Notes: generated by a model from the letters alone, not told the origin. Counted from the stretch's first letter, positions 9,015 to 19,741 are shown. The stretch is DNA of 64,000 nucleotides from an uncultured Acidobacteriaceae bacterium (GCA_903904755.1 CAIVDV010000048.1:1-64000), one strand, 5' to 3'. Numbers and translations: made by a program.

Positions 9015-9728
9015 ATGCTTACTGCAAACAACCATCACATGCCCGAAGACTGCGTCAATTGCGAACACCGCCATCTGCGTATGTTCTGCAACCTGACGCC
9101 CGAAGCCCTCAGGGACTTCGACTCTATCGGTGTTCTCGTGAGCCACTCCCGCGGCGCCAAGCTTTTCTCTGAAGGCGACACCGCTCGTAACGTCTTTGTT
9201 TTGTGTAGCGGACAGGCAAAGGTCTCTTCCACTTCCCGGGAAGGCAAGACCATGATCCTCAAGATTGCCGGCCCCGGCGATCTGCTCGGCCTCAACGCTG
9301 TCCTCGCCGACGTTCCTCACGAAGTCACCGCCGAAACCATCGAGCCTTGCAACGTCAAAACCATGCGCAAGGAAGAGTTCATGGACTTCCTCAACAAGCA
9401 TGGCGTGGCCAGCATGCACGCGGCTCAATCCCTCTCCTCTGAATACATGACCGTCTTCCACGACGCCAAACGGCTCGCACTCTCCAGCTCCGCTGCCGGC
9501 CGGCTCGCTCACCTCCTCCTCGAGTGGGGTCGCACCGCCTCCTTCGGCAAAGCCGAACTCAAGTTCACCATGGCCCTTACCCACGAGGAAATCGCCAACA
9601 TGGCCGGCACCTCGCGCGAAACCGTCACCCGCCTCCTCAACCAGTTCCGGCGCGACAAGCTCATCGCCGTCAAGGGCGCTACCATGACCCTGCTCAAGCC
9701 CGAAGCCCTCGACCAGATGACCGCCTGA
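9015..9728 (+). CDS. Crp/Fnr family regulator with FNR-type cysteines
   Basis: A 237-residue transcription factor: cyclic-nucleotide-binding-like sensor domain (about 35-140), dimer helix, then a winged helix-turn-helix with LTHEEIANMAGTSRETVTRL near residues 190-210. The recognition helix keeps the E-x2-T-R pattern of FNR. Cys13, Cys16 and Cys25 form an N-terminal cluster, and Cys112 sits where FNR has its fourth ligand (IEPCN against MVCEI), so an oxygen-labile 4Fe-4S cluster is plausible. Start: ATG at 9015 with GAAGG 4 nt upstream. A longer open frame from 8784 adds residues that do not look like protein. ATG 9039 is an alternative. A strong terminator follows. Confidence 0.87.
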   Translation: MLTANNHHMPEDCVNCEHRHLRMFCNLTPEALRDFDSIGVLVSHSRGAKLFSEGDTARNVFVLCSGQAKVSSTSREGKTMILKIAGPGDLLGLNAVLADVPHEVTAETIEPCNVKTMRKEEFMDFLNKHGVASMHAAQSLSSEYMTVFHDAKRLALSSSAAGRLAHLLLEWGRTASFGKAELKFTMALTHEEIANMAGTSRETVTRLLNQFRRDKLIAVKGATMTLLKPEALDQMTA

Positions 9729-9753
9729 TACCCAGGTGCCCATTCCGCAGCAA

Positions 9754-9781
9754 GCCCTCCCCCAAACGGGAGGGCTTTTTT
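9754..9781 (+). terminator. Rho-independent terminator of the FNR-type regulator
   Basis: GCCCTCCC (9754-9761) pairs with GGGAGGGC (9768-9775), followed by six T. Confidence 0.93.
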
Positions 9782-9921
9782 ACGCCATATAAGAAAACTT
9801 TAATGACCAACCGGTACCCTCCCCCTCCCAAACCTTAAAGAACTCCCATCCCCCGGGCGATATACCCTCTAGCACGCTTCTCCTTGCATCCGTGCCTACT
9901 CCAGCTCGACAGGGAGCCTCC

Positions 9922-10470
9922 ATGCAGCCCATCCTCGCTCCAGAAACCATCCATCGCGCCAACTCCCTGTTCTGGGAGCAGATGCTCGGCATGACACTGG
10001 AGCCCGCCCCAGCCACCCTCCCCCCGAGCTTTCCTCCCGGCACCTCCATCCTCGGCCGCTGCGACCTCAGTGGAGCATGGTTCGGCTCCATCCAGGTTCT
10101 CCTCACTCCCGGTCTCGCCCTCGCCGCCACCGCCGCCATGCTCATGCAGCCCGCTCACACCGTCCAGCCCGACGACATCCTCGACGCCGTCAGGGAAATC
10201 ACCAACATGATTGCCGGCACCATCAAATCCGCCCTCCCCCGACCCTGCTCCATGGCCGTCCCCCATGCTGAGCTGGCAACCCAGTCACCGGCACTCCCTC
10301 CCAACTCCCTCGCCGTCCGCTTCCTCCATTCCAGCGGCGAAATCCTCGTCTCCGTCCTCCCCGCCACCCCACTCCAAACCCTCTCTGAGCTAGCCCTTTC
10401 CCCCTCTCCTATCCCCTCCGCCACCCCAAATCCCGGGCTCTGGCCATCCTCAGCCACCGCTCTCGCCTAA
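9922..10470 (+). CDS. CheX/CheC-like chemotaxis phosphatase domain protein
   Basis: A 182-residue single-domain protein. The segment DAVREITNMIAGTIKSALP (about residues 84-102) matches the CheC/CheX helix, whose Glu and Asn (E-x2-N) attack phospho-CheY. CheX-like proteins dephosphorylate response regulators in the cytoplasm. The C-terminal 20-30 residues are Pro/Ser-rich and look unstructured. ATG 9922 is preferred because AGGGAG lies 5 nt upstream. A GTG at 9892 would add ten residues. No che genes are adjacent, so it probably serves another two-component system, or the phosphatase function is lost. Confidence 0.7.
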   Translation: MQPILAPETIHRANSLFWEQMLGMTLEPAPATLPPSFPPGTSILGRCDLSGAWFGSIQVLLTPGLALAATAAMLMQPAHTVQPDDILDAVREITNMIAGTIKSALPRPCSMAVPHAELATQSPALPPNSLAVRFLHSSGEILVSVLPATPLQTLSELALSPSPIPSATPNPGLWPSSATALA

Positions 10471-10748
10471 TCCAGCAACCCTGCAGCCAACCTCCAAATC
10501 CCCCTCTGAAGTCCCCAAAAACTCCCAAATTCCCGCTTTTATGAAAATCTTTGTTGAATCTTCATGGATTTTCCCTCTATCTTTGGTCATGGTAACCAAA
10601 ACACAACTTTTCCTCGCCTGTAGCACCCCCAGCGAAAACTAGGTATTGACCTGGCTCAAATAAGCCTCGGCCCGTTGTATTCGAATCCTCAAACGTTCGA
10701 AACACGAAAAGTATTTGTCTACCCGGATTCACCTTGGAGGAGTAACGC

Positions 10749-13700
10749 ATGAAACTACGCTCATCAAGCATCTTCACTGCACTGCTGGTGATGCTCGCGC
10801 TCGTTTTGCCGTCCGCAAACTGGGCTCAGCACACCTTCCGTGGAGGCATCAACGGATCGGTCACTGACCAATCCGGCGCCGTTGTCCCCGGAGCTACCGT
10901 GGAGGTGACCAATACCGGCACCAACGTGACGCTCAAGACCGTTTCGTCCTCCGCCGGCGAGTATGCCTTCCCTGAACTCGCTCTCGGGAAGTACGACATC
11001 ACCGCTTCGGCCGCAGGCTTCAAGACCGAGAAGATCACCGGCATCACCGTTTCCGCCGGCGTCATCTTCACTCAGGCAATCAAACTCGCCGTCGCCACCT
11101 CGGCGGAAACCGTGGAAGTGGCTGCCGATGCCTATACGCTCGACACCACCACCACCACACAGACCACCATCATCGACGAGCAGGCTGTCTCGGACGCCCC
11201 CATGAACGGGCGCGACTTCACCCAGCTCGCCGCACTCACCCCGGGCTTCTCCAACACCGGTGCTGGTGGCTACGGCTCCCTCAACGGTACCCGCGCCAAC
11301 CAGATCAACTGGCAGATTGACGGCGTCGACAACAACGACATCTGGCACAACATCCCCGCGGTCAACCAGGGCGGCGTCTCCGGCATCGCCGGCGTCATCC
11401 TGCCCCTCGACGCGGTTGAACAGTTCTCCGTCCAGACCAACGCCTCGGCAGACTCCGGTCGTAACCCCGGCGGCACCGCAACCCTCGGCCTCAAGGGCGG
11501 CACCAACGCCTTCCACGGCTCTGCCTACTACTTCAACCGTAACGAGCTCTTCGGCGCCAAGAACCCCTTCACCTCCACCAAACAGAAGGTGCGTGACTAC
11601 AACGCCGGCGGTTCGCTCGGCGGCCCGATCCTCAAGGACAAGCTCTTCTTCTTCGCCAACTACGAACAGCAGCGCTTCGTCATCGGCGTCCCGCAGCAGG
11701 CCACTGAGCCCACCAACGTTTGGCAGTCGCTGGCTACCAGCGTAATCACCTCCAACGAGAAGACCGTCAGCCCCATCTCCACCGGGCTCATCAATCTCCT
11801 CTGGCCCTCCTACGCCCTCACCTCCGCCAAGGAATCCGCCAACACCCCGGTCGTCGGCAACTACACCAGCCCCGACCCTGAGTTCGGATACTCCTACAAC
11901 GGCGTCGGCAAGGTCGACTACACCATCAACGACCGCAACTCCGTCTCCGCTCACTGGTTCGGTGGACAGGGCAACCAGGTTGCTCCCGTCGGCTCGGCTC
12001 TGCTTTCCTATTACGAAGCAGCTCCGATCCACGTCTACAACTACCAGCTCACCTACAACCACACCTTCACCCCGTCGCTCACCAACCAAATCGTCGCCGG
12101 CGTCAACTACTTCAATCAGGTCTTCTACGACAACAAGACCGGCTTTGATGTCACCACCGTTGGCCTCATCGACGGCTCTCCCTACAAGAACGCTCCCAAG
12201 CTCCAGATCTCCGGCTTTGACGCCACCGGCGAAACGCCTCCCGAGGGTCGTAACGACATCACCGGACAGATCTCCGACAACCTCTCCTGGGTCAAGGGCA
12301 AGCACCAGTTGAAGCTCGGCGGCGAATTCCGCAAGATTCAGCTCAACGAGTTCTACCACCGCAATGCTCAGGGCAACTTCAAGTTCAAGGGCGCGCAGGG
12401 TGGCTGGGATCTCTCCAAGTCTAACCTCACCTCCGGCATCTCTGACCCGGATGTCATCAGCCGTATCAAGACCCTCGCTGACTTCCTCGCCGGCGATGTC
12501 ACCAGCTCGGCTATCACCATCGGCAACCCCGAGCGCCTCGTCTACGTCAACACCCTCTCCTTCTTCGGTGCAGACTCCTTCCAGGTCACCCCGAAGCTCA
12601 ACATCAATTACGGCGTCCGCTGGGATTACGAAGGCCCCCTCCACGATGGCAAGAAGGACCTCTCCGTATTCCGGCCCTCCATCGGTGGAACGGGAATCGC
12701 CTTCCAGGGTGACCAGATCTCTTCGGTCTACGATCCCACCTACGCCGACTTCAGCCCCCGTCTGGGCTTCTCCTACCAGGTGCTCCCGCACACCGTCATC
12801 CGTGCCGGCGGCGGCATCTACTACGACATTCCCAACATCAACCCCTTCCTCGACAACCGCCCGGGCAACAACGCCCCCAACGGTCTTGAGAGCAACCCCG
12901 CAGGCGGCAGCCCAGTCTTCGCACTCTCCGCTTCCGGTTATCAGTGGGAAACTGGCGTAAACCCCTTCGGTGACGCCACCGCCCCCACCTGCAACACAAC
13001 CACCACCTGCGGCGTCTTCTCCGTTCAGAAGAAGTTCCAGCCCTCCAACAACATCAACTTCAACGCACAGGTCGAGCAGTCCTTCGGCACCAACATCTTC
13101 TTCCAGCTCGGTTACGTCGGCAGCGAAGGTCACCACCTTCTCTCCATCGTCGACCTGAACCAGTCGAAGCCTGAAGCCAACATCGACAGCCCCGACCAGA
13201 CCAGCCGCCCGTACTTCTCGGCTTTCCCGAACTACGGCAACATCAACGAACTCCAGAGCATCGGAAACTCCAACTACAACTCGCTGCAGTCCACCCTGCG
13301 CCTCAGCAACTGGCACAAGCTCTCCGCCCAGGCCGCTTACACCTGGTCGCACAGCTTTGACGATGTCACCGCTTACCGCGGTGCCCTCCCGCAGGACTCC
13401 ACCAACTTCAAGGGCGACTACGGCCAGGGAGACTTTGACACACGTCAAACCCTCGTGGGCGAAGCCAGCTACGAAGTCCCGAACAGCAGCAAGTTCAAGC
13501 CGCTCACCAACGGATGGCAGTTCAACACTGTCTTCTCGCTGCACACCGGCTTCCCCTTCACCATCCTCTCCAACAACCAGACCGACAACACTGGCGAAAA
13601 CAACCAGCGCGCCAACCAGATCTCCAACCCCTACCAGGGCTTCCGCAAGCCCACGGTTGGTGCTGACTGGCTCAACGCTGCTGCCTTCGCTGAGCCCGCC

Positions 13701-14003
13701 GGCGGAACCTGGGGCACCTCCAAGCGCAACGCGTACGAAGGCCCCGGCTTCAGCGATGTTGACCTCTCCATCTTCAAGAACACCAAGATCGGCGAGCACA
13801 TCAACACCCAGTTCCGCGTCGAACTCTACAACATCTTCAACCGCATCAACTTCGCGCCCCCGGGCGGTGCAGGCTTCAACCCCAACCAGGTTAGCTACAC
13901 CGGAACCCAGCTCTACGACACCATCGGCGACTTCAATGGCGCCCCTGGCATCGGCGCTGGCGAACCCTTCAACGCCCAGTTGGCTCTGAAGATCACCTTC
14001 TAA
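10749..14003 (+). CDS. TonB-dependent receptor, Oar-like, with carboxypeptidase-regulatory N domain
   Basis: A 1084-residue outer-membrane receptor of the type greatly expanded in Acidobacteriota. A signal peptide ends near residue 26 (NWAQ). A carboxypeptidase regulatory-like beta sandwich (about 30-115, with GSVTDQSGAVVPGATVEV) is followed by the plug domain (about 130-250, with NGTRANQINWQIDGVDNND) and a beta-barrel ending in KITF, a C-terminal aromatic suited to BAM assembly. Such proteins probably take up oligosaccharides or large ligands using TonB energy; the ligand is unknown. Start: ATG with GGAGGAG 6 nt upstream. The 278-bp upstream gap is AT-richer than its surroundings and holds two TTCGAA palindromes. 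A perfect terminator follows. Confidence 0.95.
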   Translation: MKLRSSSIFTALLVMLALVLPSANWAQHTFRGGINGSVTDQSGAVVPGATVEVTNTGTNVTLKTVSSSAGEYAFPELALGKYDITASAAGFKTEKITGITVSAGVIFTQAIKLAVATSAETVEVAADAYTLDTTTTTQTTIIDEQAVSDAPMNGRDFTQLAALTPGFSNTGAGGYGSLNGTRANQINWQIDGVDNNDIWHNIPAVNQGGVSGIAGVILPLDAVEQFSVQTNASADSGRNPGGTATLGLKGGTNAFHGSAYYFNRNELFGAKNPFTSTKQKVRDYNAGGSLGGPILKDKLFFFANYEQQRFVIGVPQQATEPTNVWQSLATSVITSNEKTVSPISTGLINLLWPSYALTSAKESANTPVVGNYTSPDPEFGYSYNGVGKVDYTINDRNSVSAHWFGGQGNQVAPVGSALLSYYEAAPIHVYNYQLTYNHTFTPSLTNQIVAGVNYFNQVFYDNKTGFDVTTVGLIDGSPYKNAPKLQISGFDATGETPPEGRNDITGQISDNLSWVKGKHQLKLGGEFRKIQLNEFYHRNAQGNFKFKGAQGGWDLSKSNLTSGISDPDVISRIKTLADFLAGDVTSSAITIGNPERLVYVNTLSFFGADSFQVTPKLNINYGVRWDYEGPLHDGKKDLSVFRPSIGGTGIAFQGDQISSVYDPTYADFSPRLGFSYQVLPHTVIRAGGGIYYDIPNINPFLDNRPGNNAPNGLESNPAGGSPVFALSASGYQWETGVNPFGDATAPTCNTTTTCGVFSVQKKFQPSNNINFNAQVEQSFGTNIFFQLGYVGSEGHHLLSIVDLNQSKPEANIDSPDQTSRPYFSAFPNYGNINELQSIGNSNYNSLQSTLRLSNWHKLSAQAAYTWSHSFDDVTAYRGALPQDSTNFKGDYGQGDFDTRQTLVGEASYEVPNSSKFKPLTNGWQFNTVFSLHTGFPFTILSNNQTDNTGENNQRANQISNPYQGFRKPTVGADWLNAAAFAEPAGGTWGTSKRNAYEGPGFSDVDLSIFKNTKIGEHINTQFRVELYNIFNRINFAPPGGAGFNPNQVSYTGTQLYDTIGDFNGAPGIGAGEPFNAQLALKITF

Positions 14004-14024
14004 TCCACCTCAACCAAAAACAAA

Positions 14025-14052
14025 GGGCGTCCGGATACCACTCCGGACGCCC
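14025..14052 (+). terminator. Terminator of the TonB receptor gene
   Basis: GGGCGTCCGGA (14025-14035) pairs perfectly with TCCGGACGCCC (14042-14052) around a 6-nt loop, then TTCTCCTTT. Confidence 0.85.
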
Positions 14053-14326
14053 TTCTCCTTTGCCCCCAATCCCTTCGATTTCACCCCGGAACACAAATTA
14101 CCTCGGGTGAAGAACCACCCCGGGTGCCACCGGTCCCTCGCACTTGGGGACCGGTGACGCATTCAAGCAACGCTCGAAACCGCCTTTGTCTTCTTTGTTG
14201 CCAGCCACTTCGGGTGCCCCATATCTGACCGCGTCCTTTGCAGGCATATGTGGGAGTAACAACTCCCGCGACCTGACTCCCCAAATCGAGCGCAGCTCGA
14301 TCCCGCTGACCACTGTCCAAACACAG
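14053..14326. repeat. Intergenic repeat block
   Basis: No gene is seen. It contains three dispersed modules in the same orientation as their other copies: CCCCGGGTGCC...CGGTCCC...GGGACCG at 14118-14157 (also at 52674-52713), the GGTGCCCC...TGTGGGA element at 14213-14255, and the CGAGC-GCA-GCTCG hairpin near 14287-14299. Confidence 0.8.
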
Positions 14327-14354
14327 AAAAGCCCCGGCATCCGCCGGGGCTTTT
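14327..14354. terminator. Bidirectional terminator at the aminotransferase 3' end
   Basis: AAAAGCCCCGGC (14327-14338) and GCCGGGGCTTTT (14343-14354) form a 12-bp stem with a 4-nt loop. It lies 17 bp past the stop of the - strand gene. Confidence 0.9.
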
Positions 14355-14371
14355 CCATCCATCCACTCCCC

Positions 14372-15592
14372 TTACGACAAGTGGCTGAACGGCGTCTCGC
14401 GTACGCGCCATGGCAACTCAGCCGGCTCCATCCCGGCTGTCGTCTTTGACATCACTTCCTCAAAGGTCGTGCGGAACACCGCCATCTCCTCCTTGGTTCC
14501 AACCGTGATGCGAACCTGCGTCGGCCATGCCGGCCAGATGCGGCCAATGTACACACCCTTCGCCGCCATCGCCGCCAGCACTTCCTTGCCCGGCCGCCGT
14601 ACATCCAGCATGAAGCAATTCGACTGCGACGGCGTCACCGCGTAGCCCTTCGACTTCAGCCACGCCAGGTTCTCCTCGCGGATGTCGCCGATGATCTTCT
14701 TCCGCTCTGCCACCAGCCCAGCTTCCTTCAGGCTCGCCATACCCGCCGCCAGCGCCGTAATCGGCACTGAGTTCCGTCCGCCAAACCGGTCCAGCTTCTT
14801 CAGCAGGTCAGGCCGCGCTGCCGCAAAGCCCAGCCGAATGCCAGCCATCCCGTACAGCTTCGAGAATGTCCGCAGGACGATTACATCCTTGCCCGCCTTC
14901 ACCATATCCAGGCACGTCGGCACGTCCGACAGGTGGATGTACGCCTCGTCAATCATCACAATCGTGCCCTTCGGCGCATTCGCCACCGCCCACTCAATGT
15001 CGGCTCGCGGCGTCGTAGTTCCCGTCGGGTTGTTCGGGTTGCAGATGTAAATCAGCCCCGGCGTCGCACTCGCCGCCAGCATCGCCTTCACATCGTGAGA
15101 GGCCGCGCCCTTCGCATCAGCCAGCGGAACCTTCTTGATCTCGGCCCCGGAAATCGCCGCAGCCCACATCGGTGCCTCATACCCAGGGTCACCAACCACC
15201 AGCGCCTTGCCCGGCCCGGTAAACGCCAGTACGGAATAGTGCAGCGGCTCGCTCGATCCCGCATACGGAATCACGCAATCCGGGCTCAGCCCGTTCTGCG
15301 ACGCAAACAGCTCCGCAAGCTCGCCTTCCATGTTCATCCGGTAACGGCCACCCTTCGGAATCATCGCCGCAATCGCTTCCCGCGCTGCCGTACTCGGCCC
15401 CAGCGGATTCTCGTTCGCATCAATGTGAATCCCCTTGTCTGGGTCCTCAAAGTGCGGACGCTGGGCCATCGCAAGATGCGCTTCGGTTACCAGCGGAATG
15501 CTGGCCAGCGTGGAAGCGGCTGCGGCTAGGCGAAGAAACGAACGGCGCGAAACGCCACTACAGGCAATCGGATCGGGCATCGGAGACTGCAT
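14372..15592 (-). CDS. Tat-exported PLP aminotransferase (HisC-like fold type I)
   Basis: A 406-residue protein. The N-terminus carries a twin-arginine signal, SRRSFLRLAAAAS, with Arg16-Arg17 and a hydrophobic stretch to about residue 43. The rest is a class I/II aminotransferase close to histidinol-phosphate aminotransferase: CNPNNPTG (residues 185-192), DEAY near 215-218, and the PLP lysine in RTFSKLYGMAGIRLGF (Lys245). All PLP-contact residues look intact, so it should be an active enzyme folded with its cofactor before export. The substrate is unknown; a periplasmic amine or amino acid is implied by the location. The start at 15592 has GAGGAG 9 nt upstream, while the internal ATG at 15580 has no such site. 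Confidence 0.88.
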   Translation of the reverse strand: MQSPMPDPIACSGVSRRSFLRLAAAASTLASIPLVTEAHLAMAQRPHFEDPDKGIHIDANENPLGPSTAAREAIAAMIPKGGRYRMNMEGELAELFASQNGLSPDCVIPYAGSSEPLHYSVLAFTGPGKALVVGDPGYEAPMWAAAISGAEIKKVPLADAKGAASHDVKAMLAASATPGLIYICNPNNPTGTTTPRADIEWAVANAPKGTIVMIDEAYIHLSDVPTCLDMVKAGKDVIVLRTFSKLYGMAGIRLGFAAARPDLLKKLDRFGGRNSVPITALAAGMASLKEAGLVAERKKIIGDIREENLAWLKSKGYAVTPSQSNCFMLDVRRPGKEVLAAMAAKGVYIGRIWPAWPTQVRITVGTKEEMAVFRTTFEEVMSKTTAGMEPAELPWRVRETPFSHLS

Positions 15593-15881
15593 CTATGAAC
15601 ACTCCTCGAAGGGCTAAATTGTGGTCTTGGTCAGCAGGAACACGCACAAATGGGATTCGTGCGACGGTCTGAGATGGGAATTCTTAGGCCCCATGGCTAA
15701 CATTAGCCTTCAAATCGCGGAGTTTACAAGCGGGAAATCCATGAGTTTTTCACGAAGAAAAGCGATTTCTTCCACATCCTCGCCCCGCAACCCTGTTTCT
15801 GGAGCAATCGCTTGCCTTTCCCGCCCAAAAACTCCGCCCGCAACTTCCCGCGTACTTCCCTCCCCCAACTCCAAATCGCGC
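15593..15881. other. Divergent intergenic region, no gene seen
   Basis: This is the gap between the Tat aminotransferase (-) and the SSS symporter (+), together with the promoter entry that follows. No repeat module, RNA gene or protein-like frame is recognised. Confidence 0.6.
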
Positions 15882-15911
15882 TTGACAACTCCCTAGGTAA
15901 AGCCTTTTACT
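15882..15911 (+). promoter_or_regulatory. Sigma70-type promoter candidate for the sugar operon
   Basis: TTGACA at 15882-15887 is followed after 18 bp by TTTACT (15906-15911). A CCTAGG palindrome lies in the spacer. The predicted leader to the symporter start at 16075 is about 155 nt. Confidence 0.5.
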
Positions 15912-16074
15912 AAGTTCGCGCGTGTTTCTGCCTCCCGGTTCGTCGCGAACTCGCAACGCTCCATTTGCCACCTCTGCGGCACGACCGCTAAAGTGGCCCT
16001 TCAGCTTCCGGCAGCAGATTCCTTACAGGCTCTGTCGGAGACCAACAGAATCTCCAATTGCCGCAGGTGAATGA

Positions 16075-17979
16075 ATGCCAGGATTTGAAATGATTGCCGC
16101 CGCCATCGGGTTGCCAGCCCTGTCGGCTCCAGCCGCCCTTGCCATGATGGACTCCCCTTCCCTCGCCCACTTGGGGCTGCTCGATATTGCCGTCATCGCC
16201 ATCTACTTCGTCATGGTCATCTGGATCGGCTTCTACCTCAAAGGCCAATCCAACACCAGCGAAGAGTTCTTCATGGCCGGACGCGAAATGACCGCCTGGA
16301 TCGCCGGCCTCAGCTTCGTCTCCGCCAACCTCGGCTCCCTCGAACTCATGGGCTGGGCCGGCTCCTCCTACCAGTACGGCATCCTCGCCGCCCACTGGTA
16401 CTGGATCGGCGCAATTCCAGCCATGCTCTTCCTCGGCATGGTCATGATGCCCTTCTACTACGTCTGCAAAACCCACTCCGTACCCGGATACCTCAAGCTC
16501 CGCTACGGTCAGGGCTCCAGCTTCGTCGCGGCCGTCTCCTTCGCCTTCATGACCGTACTCATGAGCGGCGTCAACATGTTCGCCATGGCTGAAGTCATGA
16601 AGATCGTCCTCGGATGGGACCTCAACTTCTCCATCATTGTTTCCTCCCTCGCCGTCGCCGCCTATGTCGCACTCGGCGGCCTCCGCTCCGCCATCTTCAA
16701 TGAGGTTCTCCAGTTCGTCCTCATCTGGGGCGGCGCCATGCTGGTCCCCATCCTCGGCCTCGTCGAAACCGGCGGCTGGGAAGGCTTCAAAGCCCGCCTC
16801 GCACACAACATCGCCACCGGCGACGTTCCCGTCGGCGACTACACCCACATGTGGCGCAGCATGGGCCACTTCGCTGACAACCCCATGGGCATCCACTGGA
16901 CCGGCATCCTCTTCGGCCTCGGATTCGCCATCAGCTTTGGCTACTGGACCACCGACTTCCTCGTCGTGCAGCGCGTCCTCGCCGCCAACAGCCTCCGCTC
17001 GGCCCGTCTCGCTCCCGTCATCGGCTCCTTCTTCAAGATGGCCGTTCCCTTCATCGTCATCCTGCCCGGCCTCCTCGGCCTCGTGGTCCTCACCAACTCC
17101 AACGGCTCGCACATGCAGCTCGTCGGCGAAAACGTCGTCAAGGTTTGCGCCCGCTCCGCTTCTGGCGGCCCGGCAGATTCCGCCGCTTGCTCGGCAGCTC
17201 TCGCCACCACCTCCGTCCTCCCCGCCACCAGGGCAGCAGTTCTGGCCGGCACCGGCGACGTGCAGCTCCACAGCTATAACGAAGTCCTCCCGCTCATGAT
17301 GGTCCGCTACCTCGGCCCCGGATTGCTCGGTTTGGGCATCACCGCCCTGATTGCAGGATTCATGAGCGGCATGGCCGGCAATGTCAGCGCATTCACCGCC
17401 ATCTTCACCTACGACATCTACCAGCCGCACATCGTAAAAAATGCCCGCGACGATCACTATGTTCTCGTCGGTCGAATCGTCACAATTGTCGGTGTCGTAA
17501 TTTCCATCGGCGCAGCATACCTGGTCATGAACGCCGCCGGCATCATGGACTACGTCCAGGCACTCTTCAGCTTCTTTATCTCCCCGCTCCTCGGCGTCGT
17601 CCTCCTCGGCATGTTCTGGAAGCGCGCCACCAAGGCCGGCGGCTTCTGGGGCCTCCTCTGCGGCACCCTCACCTCCATCGCCCTCTGGGCATGGGTCAAG
17701 GCCGACCCAACCGCACTCCGCTTTGTCGCCATCTCCCCCGATGCCAAAGACATGGCCGAAAACATGTACCGCGCCCTTTGGTCGGTCATCACTTCGGTCG
17801 GCGTCAACGTCATCGTCAGCCTCTTCACCAAGCCCAAGCCCCTTTCTGAGCTTGCCAGCGTAGTCTATGGCGTCACACCACTGCCCACCGAAGAGCCCGT
17901 TCCGTTCTACAAGAACGAGTGGACTTGGACTGCCATCGCCGTCGTCCTCTTCGCGGCCCTCAACATCTACTTCTGGTAA
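16075..17979 (+). CDS. Sodium:solute symporter (SSS family, SGLT-like)
   Basis: A 634-residue inner-membrane transporter coupling sodium entry to solute uptake. It has about 14 hydrophobic segments. Family landmarks are the FFMAGREMTAWIAGLSFVSAN segment near residues 64-84 and the GFMSGMAGNVSAFTAIFTYDIYQ segment near 438-460. A hydrophilic loop with two Cys lies around residues 350-390. Position directly before a small membrane protein and an L-fucose/arabinose isomerase homologue suggests a sugar substrate. Start at 16075 with AGGTGA 4 nt upstream; a second ATG at 16090 with AGGA is possible. The next gene starts 9 nt after the stop. Confidence 0.92.
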   Translation: MPGFEMIAAAIGLPALSAPAALAMMDSPSLAHLGLLDIAVIAIYFVMVIWIGFYLKGQSNTSEEFFMAGREMTAWIAGLSFVSANLGSLELMGWAGSSYQYGILAAHWYWIGAIPAMLFLGMVMMPFYYVCKTHSVPGYLKLRYGQGSSFVAAVSFAFMTVLMSGVNMFAMAEVMKIVLGWDLNFSIIVSSLAVAAYVALGGLRSAIFNEVLQFVLIWGGAMLVPILGLVETGGWEGFKARLAHNIATGDVPVGDYTHMWRSMGHFADNPMGIHWTGILFGLGFAISFGYWTTDFLVVQRVLAANSLRSARLAPVIGSFFKMAVPFIVILPGLLGLVVLTNSNGSHMQLVGENVVKVCARSASGGPADSAACSAALATTSVLPATRAAVLAGTGDVQLHSYNEVLPLMMVRYLGPGLLGLGITALIAGFMSGMAGNVSAFTAIFTYDIYQPHIVKNARDDHYVLVGRIVTIVGVVISIGAAYLVMNAAGIMDYVQALFSFFISPLLGVVLLGMFWKRATKAGGFWGLLCGTLTSIALWAWVKADPTALRFVAISPDAKDMAENMYRALWSVITSVGVNVIVSLFTKPKPLSELASVVYGVTPLPTEEPVPFYKNEWTWTAIAVVLFAALNIYFW

Positions 17980-17988
17980 GGAGCGCGT

Positions 17989-18204
17989 ATGCATTCGTCC
18001 GGTATCTCCATCTGGTTTTTCAACGGAATTCTGCTCACTGTGTACGGCGTACTCGTCCTTGCCTACGGCATCTTTGAGCTCGCCACGCATCAAACTGCCA
18101 ACGTTGTGCTGGCCAACCTCCACGCACCCGTGTGGTGGGGCGCCATCCTCTTGGTCCTCGGCCTCTTTTACAGCGTGCGCTTTCGGCCTTCGCGCACAAA
18201 ATAG
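17989..18204 (+). CDS. Small two-TM membrane protein coupled to the symporter
   Basis: A 71-residue protein of unknown family. Two hydrophobic segments (about residues 8-30 and 46-63) are separated by a short loop with His and Trp residues, and the C-terminus is basic (RFRPSRTK). Its ATG lies 9 nt after the symporter stop with AAGGAG upstream, so it is almost certainly translated in the same operon. An accessory subunit of the transporter is the natural inference, by analogy with small partners of other SSS symporters, but there is no homology evidence. Confidence 0.75.
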   Translation: MHSSGISIWFFNGILLTVYGVLVLAYGIFELATHQTANVVLANLHAPVWWGAILLVLGLFYSVRFRPSRTK

Positions 18205-18270
18205 CGAACTTTTCTGAAACTTGCCGGCAGGCCACACTCAGACCTGCCCTGCATCAAGGAGCAATTGAAA

Positions 18271-19698
<1,428 letters not shown>

Positions 19699-19712
19699 CC
19701 CAGCCAAAACCC

Positions 19713-19741
19713 AGGGCGCTGACTCACACAGTCAGCGCCCT
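19713..19741 (+). terminator. Hairpin terminator of the isomerase operon
   Basis: AGGGCGCTGACT (19713-19724) and AGTCAGCGCCCT (19730-19741) form a 12-bp stem. There is no T-tract afterwards, so termination may need help or the hairpin may protect the RNA end. Confidence 0.65.

Noticed and set aside
10764-13799. 1011-residue open frame antisense to the TonB receptor
   Set aside because: It is low-complexity Gly/Val/Glu/Asp-rich, with no domain and no ribosome site, and lies opposite a well-supported gene. It results from C-ending codon bias.
15988-18237. 749-residue - strand open frame over the SSS symporter operon
   Set aside because: Acidic, Gly-rich shadow of a membrane protein gene. It would cross two genes and a promoter.
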